Assembly (NCBI RefSeq): GCF_003711515.1
Contig: NW_021167093.1
Location: 112,643 to 176,642 of the forward strand
DNA length: 64,000 nt
Direction: 5' to 3'
From: Sodiomyces alkalinus F11
Lineage: Eukaryota > Ascomycota > Sordariomycetes > Glomerellales > Plectosphaerellaceae
Part shown: positions 62,102 through 64,000 of the stretch, one piece after another
Layout of the letters: the number at the start of each line of letters is the position of its first letter
Position numbering within the stretch: the stretch's first letter is position 1
The notes under the pieces: model-generated
Databases searched by the model: none
What the model was told of the DNA's origin: nothing
Seen by the model: only the letters and a program-made list of their open reading frames with translations
Program-made: the position numbers and the translations under genes

Positions 62102-62184
62102 TAATACGCCCTATTCCTAAGCCTCCGCAGGAATAGCGCGGGCACTATCCGCCCTACTATAGAACGGATAGCGCGGGAGCTATT
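62102..62184 (+). repeat. Truncated 3' LTR of the second Gypsy copy
   Basis: The first 83 bases of the Gypsy LTR (TAATACGCCC..GGGAGCTATT) are followed abruptly by the Copia LTR. Confidence 0.75.
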
Positions 62185-62386
62185 TATCGAACAGACCACA
62201 GTCTTTCCGATTACGTAATAGGCCGGATTGCCACGAGTATAATCCTGGTGGACGCTTACAGAATCTGCACTATACAAAATACGGTGGCAGCGTTTCCCTG
62301 ACGGTCTGTGACAGTTATAATTATATATAACTGCCTTAATTAATTTTGACCTATTTTATAACGATTTTAACTACGCTTTATCTGAT
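62185..62386 (+). repeat. 5' LTR of the terminal Copia element
   Basis: Relative of the LTR at 23489-23707. The 3' boundary is approximate (near TATCTGATAA). Confidence 0.65.
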
Positions 62387-62549
62387 AATTAAGAGTCTTA
62401 CTTACTAAATGAATTACCTACCTTTTTACCTTTACTACTACTACCGATTTAAGAAGCTATCTAGCTACGCCGATATAGCGTGTTAATCTATAAATAACTA
62501 TTAAGATATCGTATCTTAGCCCTATTACGTATAAAACCTATAAGAATTA

Positions 62550-64000
62550 GAAGCTTTAGTGACGTCTATACGAATCGGTTACCACCTATAATAATATGTG
62601 GCGGTTTCTCCGCCTAGTCGATCCGACTTAGACCCCCGAGGAGCCTATAATACCGAGTTACGACTCTTTCCCCTTTATAACGCCTAAGCGTACCCCTACA
62701 TAATATCTCGACCTTATAAACGCCGGCTAGAAGGCGTATAACGTTAAAATCACGTGCTAGAAGATCCTATAAGCGTCATACGATAGCTACCTAAAGGGGA
62801 TTAACGCTATACTAACCTAATAGGTTAATACTATCGACTAAAGCCGTAGATAACTGCTATAAGGAGGTATACCTTATAAGGTGTACGAAGCCATTGAACG
62901 CGATACGGATTAATACCTGGCCACCCGCTAAACCGATACCTATAAAGAATATATCGAGTATACTTATTACCCTGCGAATAGCCTTAAGAAGCTTAGGGAA
63001 TAGTTAGATAAGTGGTAGCTACTGCTATAAAGCTATGAAGATACTGGTTCGAAGCCCGCCACGTATATATAGGTTATAGATTTCTTTAGAGGTTTACGCC
63101 CCTATACCGGCCGCGAGTAGACTAAGGCCGAGGGACGCCTTATAGATAACTAAGTAGTTATACCCGAAGACCTTTATACCCTCGGTTAGAAATATCTTAA
63201 TACCAGACTTAAAGACTAAGGAAAATGCGGAAGCCACCGCGCTATAGTATTCCCTGCACTATATACCGGAAGCGAGGAGGGTGAAGATACCTTAGAAGCC
63301 ACGGCTAAGCCCCGTAAGAAGGGCGGCTATAGGAAGAATAAAGCTAAGAATTCTATAGCTATACCTTTTACTACTTTAGCTAACCGTTCCTCTTCTAAAC
63401 GCCGCTAATCTACTCTATAGAGAGGGTAGATCTGCCGTGTATACGCTATACGTAGCGACGATATTAACCCCTGCTCCTATCTATTCCTAGATACGGTATA
63501 TGATGACTAGACGCCCTTCGAGAGCACTAAAATAACCGTTTAACGGATCTTTAAATACGACCCCGCTCTACGTGCGGAAGTAGAAGAACTACGCACCGTA
63601 AAGAAGGTGAAGAAGGATATAAGCCGGGACTCTGTATAGCTTAAAGAGGCGTGACTCGTCTATAGTAGCGTCCGTAGTATCCGTAGCAGCGTCTCCCACG
63701 CAGCTAGCTTTATAGCAGGAACCGCTGCTGCTAGTTACCCTCTTCGAGCCTCTGCTATCCTCGATTCCGGTGCCACGATATATATATTCAACGATTTTTC
63801 CCGTTTTTCTGATTTTATACCCGCCACGTAGGGAGACTACGTGGTTATAGGTAGCTTATCGTTACCTATTAAAGGTTACGGTAACGTGACCGTGAGATTA
63901 AACGGACTAATAGGAGGCCTTGACTTTAGATTATTGAATGTCGTATACTACAAAGATTTTGCCTGTAATTTAATCTTAAACTAACGGTTACGATTATAAG
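62550..64000 (+). pseudogene. Decayed Copia gag and protease
   Basis: Gag-like frame from about 62.55 kb (YNNMWRFLRLVDP near 62585, NSLKKLRE near 62980, FRGLRPYTGRE near 63083) with a basic KPRKKGGYRKNKAKN stretch near 63310-63355 in place of an obvious zinc knuckle, then protease ASAILDSGATIYIFNDFSRF at about 63748-63807, the D-S-G-A active-site motif intact. Interrupted by TAG/TAA stops and at least one TGA. It continues beyond the window. Confidence 0.75.

Larger units (their letters stand above)
52530..62184 (+). mobile_element. Second copy of the Gypsy chromovirus, 3' LTR truncated
   Basis: 5' LTR at 52530-52843 (314 bp); the 3' LTR starts at 62102 and stops after about 83 bases, where Copia LTR sequence begins (62185). 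The interior matches the nested Gypsy element from end to end with scattered transitions and small indels. No target duplication can be checked because the right end is missing or lies beyond the later insertion. Confidence 0.85.
62185..64000 (+). mobile_element. Copia-type retrotransposon, 5' part, running out of the window
   Basis: The LTR at 62185 to about 62386 begins TATCGAACAGACC and shares the family blocks of 23489-23707. It is followed by a gag-pol frame on the plus strand. The right half lies outside the window. Confidence 0.75.

Overview
The window looks like a chromosomal segment of a filamentous ascomycete (Pezizomycotina). Four intact, ordinary protein-coding genes with short fungal introns (GT...AG, CTGAC or CTAAC branch sites) lie in one compact island at about 27.57-34.54 kb. 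Everything on either side is transposon sequence wrecked by repeat-induced point mutation (RIP). In the repeats CpA and TpG are almost gone, TpA is everywhere and CpG survives. Stop codons inside former reading frames are nearly all TAG or TAA, and ATG is rare, so no long open frames survive there.

Left flank (1-27568): a plus-strand LINE 3' half runs into an unassigned stretch, followed by a minus-strand LINE that is split by a minus-strand Gypsy chromovirus (3741-12123, LTRs of 363 bp). Then come a mildly mutated minus-strand Copia fragment (about 14.7-15.83 kb), a complete Copia element (16355-22394, perfect target-site duplication GGAAT), a lone LTR, and a short LTR element without recognisable reverse transcriptase (23717-27568), which ends 243 bp before the first island gene.

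Gene island: a Tlg2/syntaxin-16 type t-SNARE (plus), a PPR-like, probably mitochondrial protein (minus), a miniature inverted-repeat element between divergent promoters, a PAQR/haemolysin-III family seven-helix receptor (plus), and TMA7, a three-exon gene for a 66-residue ribosome-associated protein (minus). These are housekeeping genes with no evident shared pathway.

Right flank (34543-64000): a Copia element (34543-50485, target duplication GCGGC) carries a 9.8-kb Gypsy chromovirus nested inside it (39395-49221, target duplication CTAGG). A second LTR of the same Copia family follows directly after the GCGGC. Then come about 1.75 kb unassigned, a second copy of the same Gypsy family (from 52530, its 3' LTR cut off), and the 5' end of another Copia element that leaves the window.

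The most unusual material is not in the host genes. The large Gypsy elements carry extra reading frames downstream of the chromodomain: a sense frame of roughly 500 codons conserved in both right-hand copies, and in the left-hand element an opposite-strand frame with Asn-rich, Lys-rich and 21-residue repeat segments. Exact LTR boundaries and duplications were read by eye. Gag-pol limits are approximate because the frames are broken.
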